The notes under the pieces are model-generated. The model was given only the letters and a program-made list of their open reading frames with translations. It had not been told where the DNA came from and did not search any database. From contig JAEPNQ010000034.1 of the NCBI GenBank assembly GCA_017643305.1, positions 1-39,618 of the forward strand: 39,618 nucleotides of DNA. Reading direction: 5' to 3'. Below are positions 24,525 to 32,547 of this stretch, piece by piece. The stretch comes from Marinibacterium sp. (lineage in GTDB: Bacteria; Pseudomonadota; Alphaproteobacteria; Rhodobacterales; Rhodobacteraceae). Position 1 is the first letter of the stretch, and every line of letters starts with the position of its first letter. The position numbers and the translations under genes were made by a program.

Positions 24525-25676
24525 GGAAGATGCTATTGATCGGGAAACAGAACTGTCATTGCTGGACGAGCTTAAAGGTCTGTCGGATACCGGGTCCGCG
24601 TATCTGGACGAAACCGTCACACGCTCTGCCGTAGAAGACTATACCAGCCAAGCCTGCTTTGATTTAGAAAAACGTCGTGTTTTCAGTACTCTACCGCATA
24701 TAGGCTGCCATGGAACGGAACTGTCTGAACCCGGCGCGTTCCGGCGGGTGGAACTGGCGGGCAAGCCCGTTTTGTTGACCCGCGACCACGATGGAAAGGC
24801 GCATGCCTTTCTGAATGTGTGCCATCATCGTGGTGCACGGCTGGTCGAGGACCGGCACGGATGCAAACATGTATTCTCCTGCCCATACCATGCGTGGACC
24901 TGGTCCAACACGGGAATGCTGCGCGGCATTCCGCATCAGAAACAGGGCTTTCCCGATATCGACAAATCACAATACGGGCTGATCCGCCTGCCGTGTGTCG
25001 AACGCTTTGGCTGGGTCTGGGTTGTGCCGGACCCGAGTGCAGATGTGGACATTGATGCCCATCTGGCACCCATCGCCGCCGACATGGAATGGCTGGACAT
25101 GGACAGCTTGCAGATCGCGCAAGAAACCGAGCTGACCTGTGCCACAAACTGGAAGCTGTTGGTCGAAGGCGGGATCGAGGCGTATCATTTCAGCGTGGTC
25201 CACGCGAAACTATTGGGCCGTATTTCCCCGACAATCTGTCCAGCTACCAATGCTTTGGCCCACATATGCGCAGCGTGCTGCCTCGCGTCACGCTGACAGA
25301 CTTAAAGGCCGAAGACCGCGAGAACTGGAGCCTTAGAACCGAAGCAAACATGGTTTATTCCATCTTCCCCACGACCCAGTGGCTGGTGCAACAGGACCAT
25401 ATTGTCTGGATCTACATGGATCCGACTGGACCGGGTGAAACACGGCTGCGGCTGGCGACTCTGGCACCGGTGACCGAGATCGGGCGCATAGACCACTGGC
25501 AGCGCAACCATGCGATCACGATGAACACACTGACCGAAGATTTCGAGATCGGCGAGGCCATCCAGAGCGGATTGGAAAGTGGGGCCAATACCCAACTGAC
25601 TTTCGGGCGCTACGAAGGCGCGTTGCACCGGTTTGCGCAAACCGTCCAGGCCGTGCTGGACAATGACCATGCGTAA
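24502..25676 (+). pseudogene. Rieske-type ring-hydroxylating oxygenase alpha subunit, frameshifted
   Basis: The product would be an alpha subunit of about 390 residues. The Rieske cluster ligands are intact (CHHRGARL, then CPYHAWTW), and the mononuclear-iron histidines are seen in EAYHFSVVHAK. Immediately after that motif, at about 25207-25210 (gcgaaactatt), the frame changes: the continuation IGPYFPDNLSSYQCFGPHM and the rest of the catalytic domain are in the next frame, to a stop at 25676. One missing base restores the junction. The start is also unclear. GTG at 24502 is in frame, whereas the best-placed ATG (24530, after AAGGGA) is out of frame, possibly a second lesion. As read, iron binding and the substrate pocket would be lost. 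Confidence 0.85.
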
Positions 25677-25729
25677 GATGGCCCGTTTTTTCGGTGACCA
25701 GCACGCGAGGTCGGCTAGGGTATTGCGAC

Positions 25730-26929
25730 ATGAGCCTACGTATCAAAGACCTGCCGCGCATCCCTGACTACGTTCAGGGCATGACAGACCACCAATACCT
25801 GCAAGCCGCTTGGAAAAACGGGCCGCTGGCGTTGGATCGCTACGGGTTTGTCACCGCGTTTCCGGCGCGGCTGATGCAGGAATTCATGGATGACCGTTGG
25901 ACCCGCCAGATCGAGACGGAGGGCATGTATGCCTCCGGTGTGACCAGTGGGCCGATGTATGACTTTGTCGGGAACGTCATGCTGTTTTCCAATGGCGATG
26001 TGCACAGGCGGCGGCGCGGACCTCTGGCGCGAACTTTTGCGCGCAAGCTGATGGCCGACTTGCGAGATGACGTGGCCGTGCGATGCGAACGATTGGTCGC
26101 TTCGCTGATCGGACAGGGAGAGGTTGATTTTCTCGCCTCCATCGCCGGGCCTCTACCGGCCGAGGTGATCGGCGCGATGCTGGGTGTGCCGGATGCCGAT
26201 ATGCCGGATTTTGCTCGCCACGTGTATTCAGCAATCCGGGGACTGTCCCTGGTTTCGCCAGAAGTTCGGGCCGAATCTGATGCGGATATGGCTTATCTGC
26301 TAGACCGAGTCGGAGGGTTGATCGAAACGCGGCGTGAAACGCCAGATGGTGGCATCGTTTCCTATTACCTCGACCGCGTGACTGGTGGTGAGCTGAGTGA
26401 GATGGAAATCCTCGCTCAGATGGTCGGGCTGGTGGTGGCCGGGTCAGACACGACACGCGGCGCGCTGACAGCCACGGTGTCCCACTTGTTGCAGAACCCG
26501 GCACAATGGGCGCTGCTCAAGGAGGACCCTGAAAAATGGGTCAGCGGTGCGGTGTCCGAAGGATTGCGCTTTGATCCTGTGATCGGCTCCATCGGTCGCA
26601 TAACGGTCGAACAGCACGAAATAGAAGGCATGTCGATCCCACCCGATACGTTGATCTCCGCCTCCATGCTGACGGCGCTCCGCGATCCCGACATTTATGC
26701 CGATCCGGACCACTTCGACATTTCGCGCGACGATCATCCACGACTTCATCCAGTCTTTGGCGGCGGTCCGCATCGATGCCTGGGCGAAGCTTTGGCCCGT
26801 ATCGAACTGGAGGAAGCGTTAAAAGCCGTAGCGCGTATGGCCCCGGAAATGGCGCTGGTGGGCGAGCCCGCAAGGCTGCGTGGCTATGGCGCCGTACGCA
26901 AGGTCAGTGCCTTTAAGGTGCGTATGTGA
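25730..26929 (+). CDS. Cytochrome P450 (bacterial class I type)
   Basis: 399-residue soluble monooxygenase. The heme loop FGGGPHRCLGEALARIE contains the thiolate Cys350. The oxygen-activating I-helix reads VVAGSDTTRGAL, and the K-helix ExxR is in SEGLRFDPV. Length and motifs match soluble P450s that use ferredoxin and a ferredoxin reductase; neither partner is encoded nearby. The ATG at 25730 is preferred over an upstream in-frame codon (25694) because the remaining N-terminus then matches usual P450 length. It lies 53 bp after the Rieske frame and probably shares its TetR-controlled promoter. The substrate is not predictable. Confidence 0.92.
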   Translation: MSLRIKDLPRIPDYVQGMTDHQYLQAAWKNGPLALDRYGFVTAFPARLMQEFMDDRWTRQIETEGMYASGVTSGPMYDFVGNVMLFSNGDVHRRRRGPLARTFARKLMADLRDDVAVRCERLVASLIGQGEVDFLASIAGPLPAEVIGAMLGVPDADMPDFARHVYSAIRGLSLVSPEVRAESDADMAYLLDRVGGLIETRRETPDGGIVSYYLDRVTGGELSEMEILAQMVGLVVAGSDTTRGALTATVSHLLQNPAQWALLKEDPEKWVSGAVSEGLRFDPVIGSIGRITVEQHEIEGMSIPPDTLISASMLTALRDPDIYADPDHFDISRDDHPRLHPVFGGGPHRCLGEALARIELEEALKAVARMAPEMALVGEPARLRGYGAVRKVSAFKVRM

Positions 26930-26942
26930 TAGTTCAGTAATG

Positions 26943-26974
26943 GCCCCGCATCCGGCTTGGGACAGATGCGGGGC
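26943..26974. terminator. Hairpin between P450 and hsp20
   Basis: GCCCCGCATC (26943-26952) pairs perfectly with GATGCGGGGC (26965-26974) around a 12-nt loop, between the convergent P450 and hsp20 genes. No T-tract follows on either strand. Position and stability favour a bidirectional terminator. Confidence 0.5.
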
Positions 26975-27028
26975 AATCGTCAATCCGAGGGAAATCTGGA
27001 TAGACGGGTCGTTCCTTGGTTCTGGGCC

Positions 27029-27493
27029 TTAGTTCACGGCCTTGGCGTCTACTACATTCGGCTGGACCGCGGGCGACGACGCAATCTCGATCCGGCGTGG
27101 TTTGAGTGCATCGGGCACTTCACGCTGCAATGCAATATGCAGCATTCCGTTCTCATGTGAGGCACCAGTCACGCGAATGTGATCAGCCAGGTGGAACCGG
27201 CGTTCAAACGCACGGGTGGCGATGCCGCGATGTAGATAAGTAAGGTCGGTGGCCTCGTCAGCCTTGCGGCCGGCGACAACCAGCGACTTTGCCTTGACCT
27301 CGACACTCAGGTCGGCATCGGAAAAGCCGGCAACTGCAACGGAAATCCGATAGCTGTCATTGTCCAGCTTTTCGATGTTGTAGGGCGGGTAGCTCGGCTG
27401 ACTGTCATTGGTCAGTACTCGGTCCATCAGGTCTGCGATCTGGTCGAACCCGACAGTGGCACGGTGCAGGGGAGCAAAATCAAAACTGCGCAT
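27029..27493 (-). CDS. Small heat-shock protein of the Hsp20/IbpA family
   Basis: 154 residues. It begins MRSFDFAPLHRATVGFDQI, the typical IbpA-type N-terminus, followed by an alpha-crystallin domain. Recognisable strands include YPPYNIEKLDNDSYRISVAV, the FERRFHLADHI edge and GMLHIALQREVP. It is a cytoplasmic holdase that binds aggregating proteins. The ATG at 27493 is chosen over one at 27502 because AGGA lies 8 bp before it, whereas at 27502 the same bases overlap the start codon. The C-terminal IxI-like tail is RRIEI. The leader holds a likely RNA thermometer. Confidence 0.93.
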   Translation of the reverse strand: MRSFDFAPLHRATVGFDQIADLMDRVLTNDSQPSYPPYNIEKLDNDSYRISVAVAGFSDADLSVEVKAKSLVVAGRKADEATDLTYLHRGIATRAFERRFHLADHIRVTGASHENGMLHIALQREVPDALKPRRIEIASSPAVQPNVVDAKAVN

Positions 27494-27551
27494 CTTCTTC
27501 ATCCTCTTCCAAGAGCGATATGGTCTTTGCGTTCTCCATCTGGACGAACGC
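27494..27551 (-). promoter_or_regulatory. ROSE-like RNA thermometer in the hsp20 leader
   Basis: On the minus strand an upstream hairpin GCGUUC/GAACGC (27529-27551), with inner UCC/GGA pairs, is followed by a second weak hairpin that contains the ribosome binding site. AUCGCUCU pairs with AGAGGAU around loop UGGA (about 27502-27520), leaving one G bulged. This reproduces the ROSE core, in which U(U/C)GCU with a bulged G pairs with AGGA of the Shine-Dalgarno, and it precedes an Hsp20 gene, the classic ROSE host. The leader is shorter than typical ROSE elements. Pairing is read from sequence; heat control is inferred. Confidence 0.6.
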
Positions 27552-27628
27552 GATTTCTATACTGCAGGGCCCGTTGTGGCGCCCTGACAGTAGAAAAATG
27601 GGAAGAGGAAAGCCGGGTTTCAAGCCCG

Positions 27629-28441
27629 TTAGGGACGAATGAACTTCGCCCCGGTATTGTTGCGCTTGGAGCCGACGGCAATGCGATTGATAGTACTTGG
27701 CGGCTGAGATGTCATCACGCGGCCGGCGGCCATTTCATCGCGCAGAAAGGCCAGCAGCTGGTCCAGCTGGGTGCCCAGCGCAACCCGGGTGCCTTCAACC
27801 TCGGCCTTTGCGGACACCACCGAAACGATGCGCGGTGCGTCCCCTTCAAAAGTGAAAACCGGCGCGCCAGAAGACCCAAAATCTACATCGCAGGACATCA
27901 CAAGAATGCCCTGCTGCCGCCCCATCACATCACATACCTCCTGCAAAGCCGGCGCTTCGGACCGGTCCTTGGCATAAGACACAACCCCAACCGACGCCCC
28001 CTTGCGGGGGCGGTCCGCCGTCTGAAACGGCACAACGGTGGTATTCTGGATCGGACGTTGCAGGCGCAACAGCGCCACGTCGTTGCGTACGCGTTCGGCG
28101 GTAACCTCAGCGTCATAAACATAATCTGGATGCACTACCGCTTCGCGCACATAGCGATACGCCGATGCACGCCCGTTTCGCCAACCGGCGAGAAATTCAA
28201 TGGTTTCAATCCGGATCGGCGCGCCTTTACGTTTGTCGTACAAACAATGAGCGGCGGTCAGAACCAGGTCCGGCGCAATCAAAGACCCCGTGCAGAACCC
28301 CGCGCCGCCAATATCTAGCCGACCGACAGCGTCCCAGCCCCTGCCCGCATCACTGGTGTCCAGGCTACGCAACCGTGTCTCATCCGCCAGTCCCAACACA
28401 GGTGCCAACACCAAAGACAATCCGATCAACAAGTTCCGCAC
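27629..28441 (-). CDS. Secreted trypsin-like serine protease
   Basis: 270 residues with an N-terminal signal peptide (LLIGLSLVLAPVLGLA) and a chymotrypsin-fold domain. The catalytic triad is complete: His in LVLTAAHCLYD, Asp in RVRNDVALLRL and Ser in DFGSSGAPVFTF. The oxyanion motif is GSSGAP rather than GDSGGP, as in glutamyl-endopeptidase/V8-like bacterial homologues. The start is GTG at 28441 with GGAGG 6 bp upstream. It lies between glcF and hsp20 on the same strand, 87 bp after glcF, with no obvious functional link to either. Confidence 0.88.
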   Translation of the reverse strand: MRNLLIGLSLVLAPVLGLADETRLRSLDTSDAGRGWDAVGRLDIGGAGFCTGSLIAPDLVLTAAHCLYDKRKGAPIRIETIEFLAGWRNGRASAYRYVREAVVHPDYVYDAEVTAERVRNDVALLRLQRPIQNTTVVPFQTADRPRKGASVGVVSYAKDRSEAPALQEVCDVMGRQQGILVMSCDVDFGSSGAPVFTFEGDAPRIVSVVSAKAEVEGTRVALGTQLDQLLAFLRDEMAAGRVMTSQPPSTINRIAVGSKRNNTGAKFIRP

Positions 28442-28528
28442 GTTCCGCCTCCACTCAGGTTCTTGACCCGGTGGTACGCGGGCGATCTGGCGAAAATACG
28501 GCGTGAAAACGGACGTTCCGGGAAATCG

Positions 28529-29812
28529 TCAACCCAGAGCACGTGGCTTCGGCCCCCCGGTCGCCCAATCCAGCAACTCTACAGAATGTACTACAGGAAC
28601 CTCTGTGCCCGACCCGATCTGCATCATGCAGCCAATGTTTCCCGCTGCAATGATTTCGGGTGACTTGGCCTCCAAAGTACGGACCTTGCGCGACTTCAGC
28701 TGCCCCGAAATCTCAGGCTGCATCAGATTGTAGGTACCCGCCGACCCACAGCAAAGATGGCTGTCCGCGGGTTCCACAACGTCAAAGCCTGCACGTCGAA
28801 GCAACGCCTTAGGGTGATCTTTGACCTTCTGACCGTGCTGCAGTGAGCAAGCCGCGTGATAGGCCACAACCATCCCCTGCGGCTCACTTTTGGGCAATTC
28901 GAGCTGTGCCAGCACCTCGCTCACATCCATGGCAATCGCCGCCACACGCGCGGCATCTTTGGCCAGCGGGCTGGTGCGGAACATATAGCCATAATCCTTC
29001 ACCGTGGTACCGCAGCCAGACGTGTTGATCACGATGGCATCCAGCCCTTCTCCATCCATCTCCGCCACCCAGGCCCGGATATTCGCTGCTGCACTAGCAT
29101 GGCTTGCGTCTGTTTTACCCATGTGATGGGTCAACGCCCCACAGCACCCCGCACCTTGGGCCACTACCACCTCGCACCCCATTCGCGTCAGCAGGCGGAT
29201 GGTGGCATCATTGATATCGGTGTTCAGCGCCTTCTGCGCACAACCTGTCATCAAGGCGACGCGCATCTTGCGAACCGCCGCAGGTGCAAAACTCTGCGGA
29301 TCATCGTTCCGGCTAACCGGCGGAATGTGCTTGGGCGCCATGTCCAGCATCGCCCGCAAGCGCGCATCTGGCACCAAGCGGCGAAATGGCCGCGCTATCT
29401 TGGCCCCCAGCAATGCCACCCGAAACCGAGACGGATAGGGCAGGATCCGCGCCAGGATCCACCGCAGCGCCCGATCGGAGCAAGGGCGCTTGTAGCGACT
29501 TTCAATGTATTCCCGCGCGTGATCCACAAGATGCATGTAATGCACACCCGACGGGCAGGTTGTCATACAGGCCAGGCAGCTCAAACACCGGTCCACATGC
29601 TTGACGGTCCGTGCATCAGGCACGCGGTCGTTTTCCAGCATGTCCTTGATCAGGTAGATGCGCCCGCGCGGACTGTCCAACTCATCGCCCAACACCTGGT
29701 AGGTTGGGCAGGTCGCCGTGCAAAATCCGCAATGCACGCAGGACCGCAGGATTTCATTGGCCCGGCTGATGCGAGGGTCTTGCAATTGGGCGTCTGTAAA
29801 ATGGGTCTGCAT
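28529..29812 (-). CDS. glcF: Glycolate oxidase iron-sulfur subunit
   Basis: 427 residues. Two 4Fe-4S ferredoxin-type clusters are encoded near the N-terminus (CVHCGFCTATCP and CLSCLACMTTCP). Two cysteine-rich CCG domains follow, with GCCGALTHHMG and the later LCCGSAGTYNLMQPEIS. It carries electrons from the GlcD/GlcE flavin subunits to the membrane quinone pool during oxidation of glycolate to glyoxylate. The gene starts 3 bp after the glcE stop, the last of the three glc genes here. Order glcD-glcE-glcF matches E. coli and many proteobacteria. Confidence 0.96.
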   Translation of the reverse strand: MQTHFTDAQLQDPRISRANEILRSCVHCGFCTATCPTYQVLGDELDSPRGRIYLIKDMLENDRVPDARTVKHVDRCLSCLACMTTCPSGVHYMHLVDHAREYIESRYKRPCSDRALRWILARILPYPSRFRVALLGAKIARPFRRLVPDARLRAMLDMAPKHIPPVSRNDDPQSFAPAAVRKMRVALMTGCAQKALNTDINDATIRLLTRMGCEVVVAQGAGCCGALTHHMGKTDASHASAAANIRAWVAEMDGEGLDAIVINTSGCGTTVKDYGYMFRTSPLAKDAARVAAIAMDVSEVLAQLELPKSEPQGMVVAYHAACSLQHGQKVKDHPKALLRRAGFDVVEPADSHLCCGSAGTYNLMQPEISGQLKSRKVRTLEAKSPEIIAAGNIGCMMQIGSGTEVPVVHSVELLDWATGGPKPRALG

Positions 29813-29815
29813 CGG

Positions 29816-30910
29816 CTACCTCATCAAGCCGGGGTTCAGAATGCCCCGTGGGTCAAATTTGGCGCGCAAGCGATTTGCCAGCTTGGCCACCGGTGCCGAT
29901 TCCGGATGAAACCGGGGGAAGCCATCCCCGCGCAACAACGTCGCATGCCCTGCCACACCTTCCACGGCCAAACGCGCATCCTGCGATTCCGGCAACGCGG
30001 CCCAGATCAGCCCGCCCCCCCAATCCATCATAGCGGCTTCCGGCTCCAACTGCGCCAAGACCTCTGGCGCATCGCTGGGCTTGACCGAAATCCGCCAGAT
30101 ATTACCGCTGGCCGCATGCAACGGCTTGACGTCGCGCACATCCCGCCAGACGTCCGTCCCCATCTCCGCATGCACCTCACCAAACTCTGCCAGGACCGCA
30201 TGCAGCTCCGCGATTCGGTACTGAACCGACGCTTCAAAACCTTCTAGGCGGATCAACGTCACCGGCTCTGTCCCCGGGATATGCGCCGCGCCGGTCACAT
30301 CATAAGGCGACCCCAACGCCTTCGACATAGCCGCAACGGCCTGCACCGGCGTCAACCCCACAAAGCGCAAGGTGCCCACCGTTTCCGGGCGCGGCAAAAC
30401 CTTCAACGCCACCTCGGTTAAAATCCCCAACGTACCGTACGATCCAGCCATCAGCTTAACCAGGTCATAGCCAGTAACGTTCTTCATCACCCGTCCGCCG
30501 TTCTTCACACATTGCCCGGCCCCATCGACATACCGCACGCCCAACAGAGAATCCCGTGTGGCCCCGGCCTGGATGCGACGCGGACCGCTCAGGTTCGTGG
30601 CAAAGACCCCTCCAATGGTCGGATCGCCCTGCGTGCCAATGAGCACCCGCATATCGCGCGGCTCAAACGCCAGTTGCTGGTTTTCCTTTGCCAAAAGCGC
30701 TTCAATCTTCGCCACCGGCGTACCTGATTGCACCACCAGCGTCAGCGCGCCGGGCTCATACAGTTCCACACCCGATAGACCACACAAGGATACACGCGCA
30801 CCCGAAAGGGCCACCCCCTGCGTGCCACCACCAGTTACGGCCAATGGGCCATCCGCCCCTGCCACAAACTCTGCCAGCGCGGCTTCACTCTTAGGACAGA
30901 TCATCTTCAT
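29816..30910 (-). CDS. glcE: Glycolate oxidase FAD-binding subunit
   Basis: 364 residues, a shorter paralogue of GlcD. The FAD-binding (PCMH/VAO-type) domain shows LAVTGGGTQG, DPTIGGVFATNLSGPRR and GGRVMKNVTGYDLVKLMAGS, the last a hallmark of GlcE. The C-terminal part has no separate catalytic domain, as expected. It lies 3 bp before glcF and 117 bp after glcD. Two start codons are close together (30910 and 30904); the first is taken. Confidence 0.95.
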   Translation of the reverse strand: MKMICPKSEAALAEFVAGADGPLAVTGGGTQGVALSGARVSLCGLSGVELYEPGALTLVVQSGTPVAKIEALLAKENQQLAFEPRDMRVLIGTQGDPTIGGVFATNLSGPRRIQAGATRDSLLGVRYVDGAGQCVKNGGRVMKNVTGYDLVKLMAGSYGTLGILTEVALKVLPRPETVGTLRFVGLTPVQAVAAMSKALGSPYDVTGAAHIPGTEPVTLIRLEGFEASVQYRIAELHAVLAEFGEVHAEMGTDVWRDVRDVKPLHAASGNIWRISVKPSDAPEVLAQLEPEAAMMDWGGGLIWAALPESQDARLAVEGVAGHATLLRGDGFPRFHPESAPVAKLANRLRAKFDPRGILNPGLMR

Positions 30911-30923
30911 CTTTGCGAAAATA

Positions 30924-30966
30924 CTCCGGGGGAGTCGCGATCTGGCGCGACGGGGGCACAGCCCCC
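30924..30966. repeat. Three-stem-loop intergenic element between glcD and glcE
   Basis: Three adjacent palindromes occupy the gap: CTCCGGGGGAG (30924-30934), GTCGCG-N6-CGCGAC (30934-30951) and GGGGGC-ACA-GCCCCC (30952-30966). They are preceded by GCGAAAATA, a phrase that accompanies similar GC-rich intergenic elements in Rhodobacterales genomes as I know them. A partial match (GCGATCTGGCG followed by GCGAAAATAC) lies at 28482-28499 after glcF. The element could stabilise or attenuate the glcDEF mRNA, or be a REP-like repeat. Confidence 0.6.
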
Positions 30967-31027
30967 AAAATCTGCGAGATGGCGGGCGGGGCGATGGGCG
31001 CAGACCCAGCTGCGCTCAGCCATCCCG

Positions 31028-32464
31028 CTAAGCCGCCACACGTCGGGCCTCAGTGACAGCCAGAGGAAACACCTTGGCCGGGTTCAACAACCAGCGTGGA
31101 TCAAAAGCGTCTTTCACCGCCAACTGCGCGTCCAGATCCCCAGCCGTGTACTGGTGCAGCATCAGGTCGCGTTTCTCTACCCCCACGCCATGCTCCCCAG
31201 TCAGGCACCCTCCGGCCTCTACACACAGTTTCAGGATCTCGGCACCAAAGGCCTCGCAAGTCTCAAGATCCCCGGGCTTGTTGGCATCGAATAGGATCAG
31301 CGGATGCATGTTGCCGTCGCCTGCATGAAACACGTTGGCCACCTCGAGACCAAATTTCTGTGACAATTCCCCGATCCGCCGCAGGACGAACGGCAGGGAC
31401 GAAACCGGGATCGTGCCATCCAGACACATGTAATCATTAATCTGGCCCATGGCTCCAAAGGCCGATTTACGACCCAGCCATATCCGCGCGGCCTGGTCGG
31501 CATCTTGCGCTTCGCGCAGTTCGACCGGATTGTGGCGGTTTGCGATTTCCTTGATCTTGTCCAGCTGGAAAGCGATCTCCGCCTCGCTGCCTTCCACTTC
31601 CACGATGAGAAGCGCCTCGCAGTCCGGATACCCCGCTTTGGCAAAAGCCTCGCAGGCCCGGATGCAGGGCCGGTCCATGAACTCGATGGCCACGGGCAGG
31701 ATCCCGGACTTGATGATGTCACTTACACAGGCGCCGGCCACTTCGTTACTGTCGAAACCTATCAGAACGGGTCGGGCCCCTTCCGGTTTATGCAGAATGC
31801 GCAATGTCGCCTCAGTCACCACGCCCAACTGCCCTTCGGAGCCGCAGATCACCCCCAGAAGGTCCAGCCCGCCCGCATCCAGATGCGCGCCACCGAGTTC
31901 CACCACGGTTCCGTCCATCAAAACCATGGTGACCCCCAGCAGGTTATTCGTGGTCACCCCATATTTCAGACAATGCGCTCCGCCAGAATTCATTGCGATG
32001 TTGCCCGCAATGGCGCAGGCCAGCTGGCTCGAAGGGTCCGGCGCGTAGAAGAATTCCTCCTCTTCTACCGCCCCGCTGACTGACAGGTTGGTGCGCCCCG
32101 TCTGAACCCGGATCACACGGTTGGGATAGTCGGTTTCCAGAACATCGTTCATGCGCGCCACACCCAGGATCACACTGTCCGCCGTTGGCAACGCGCCCCC
32201 GGCCAGAGACGTGCCTGACCCACGTGGCACCACCGGTACGTTCATGTCATGGCAGACGCGCAGAACATCAGACACTTCCTGCGTAGTCGATGGCAGCACG
32301 GCCAGCAGCGGCGGGCATTTATACGCTGTCAGCGCGTCACACTCATAGGCGCGCGTTTCCATTTCATCATGGATGATCGCGTCATCGGCAAGGATCGTGC
32401 GCAGCCGCGATACAAGCTGCGCTTTTCGGGCAAGGACCGCAGGGTCGGGGCGTGGCATCTCCAT
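31028..32464 (-). CDS. glcD: Glycolate oxidase catalytic FAD subunit
   Basis: 478 residues of the FAD-linked oxidase (GlcD/D-lactate dehydrogenase) family. The FAD pyrophosphate loop is in VPRGSGTSLAGGALP. Active-site segments are FHAGDGNMHPLILFD and TGEHGVGVEKRDLM, and CAIAGNIAMNSGGAHCLKYG lies in the FAD domain. It oxidises glycolate (or D-lactate-like 2-hydroxyacids) with GlcE and GlcF. The ATG at 32464 has AGGAG 9 bp upstream. It heads the operon; a promoter and a palindrome sit upstream in the gap shared with the divergent DUF599 gene. Confidence 0.96.
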   Translation of the reverse strand: MEMPRPDPAVLARKAQLVSRLRTILADDAIIHDEMETRAYECDALTAYKCPPLLAVLPSTTQEVSDVLRVCHDMNVPVVPRGSGTSLAGGALPTADSVILGVARMNDVLETDYPNRVIRVQTGRTNLSVSGAVEEEEFFYAPDPSSQLACAIAGNIAMNSGGAHCLKYGVTTNNLLGVTMVLMDGTVVELGGAHLDAGGLDLLGVICGSEGQLGVVTEATLRILHKPEGARPVLIGFDSNEVAGACVSDIIKSGILPVAIEFMDRPCIRACEAFAKAGYPDCEALLIVEVEGSEAEIAFQLDKIKEIANRHNPVELREAQDADQAARIWLGRKSAFGAMGQINDYMCLDGTIPVSSLPFVLRRIGELSQKFGLEVANVFHAGDGNMHPLILFDANKPGDLETCEAFGAEILKLCVEAGGCLTGEHGVGVEKRDLMLHQYTAGDLDAQLAVKDAFDPRWLLNPAKVFPLAVTEARRVAA

Positions 32465-32480
32465 CCAAAAAATCTCCTTT

Positions 32481-32501
32481 TTGGTAAAACAATATTACCA
32501 A
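32481..32501. promoter_or_regulatory. Operator-like palindrome over the glcD -10 box
   Basis: TTGGTAA (32481-32487) and TTACCAA (32495-32501) form a perfect 7-7-7 inverted repeat that covers the -10 box of the glcD promoter. Similar TTGGT/ACCAA arms occur in operators of FadR-type GntR regulators such as GlcC, LldR and PdhR, but the gap between arms is wider here. No such regulator is encoded in this window. Confidence 0.6.
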
Positions 32502-32517
32502 TATACTGGATTGGCAA
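32489..32517 (-). promoter_or_regulatory. Promoter of the glcDEF operon
   Basis: On the minus strand -35 TTGCCA (32512-32517) and -10 TATTGT (32489-32494) are exactly 17 bp apart. The start of transcription would be near 32482, giving a leader of about 18 nt that includes the AGGAG site of glcD. The overlapping palindrome predicts repression by steric exclusion. Confidence 0.6.
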
Positions 32518-32547
32518 GGCAAAGCAAAACCCCCTACTGTCCGCCAA

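Noticed and set aside
27565-27586. CAGGGC/GCCCTG hairpin as a terminator after the protease gene
   Set aside because: The stem is only 6 bp, with no T-run on the minus strand and a long loop. It is too weak to call.
27502-27609. Long-range 9-bp pairing between the hsp20 ribosome binding site and sequence at 27601-27609
   Set aside because: The match (TCCTCTTCC with GGAAGAGGA) is perfect but spans about 90 nt and may lie upstream of the transcript. The local ROSE-like hairpin explains control more simply.
28856-30247. A 463-codon open frame antisense to glcF and glcE
   Set aside because: It is opposite two well-identified glycolate oxidase genes, and its translation is rich in His, Arg and Pro as expected for a GC-rich shadow frame.
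24461-32501. Same regulator for the TetR operators and the glcD palindrome, because both contain TTACC/GGTAA arms
   Set aside because: The arms are in opposite order: TTACC-N4-GGTAA at the TetR sites but TTGGTAA-N7-TTACCAA at glcD. A single dimer would not recognise both in the same way.
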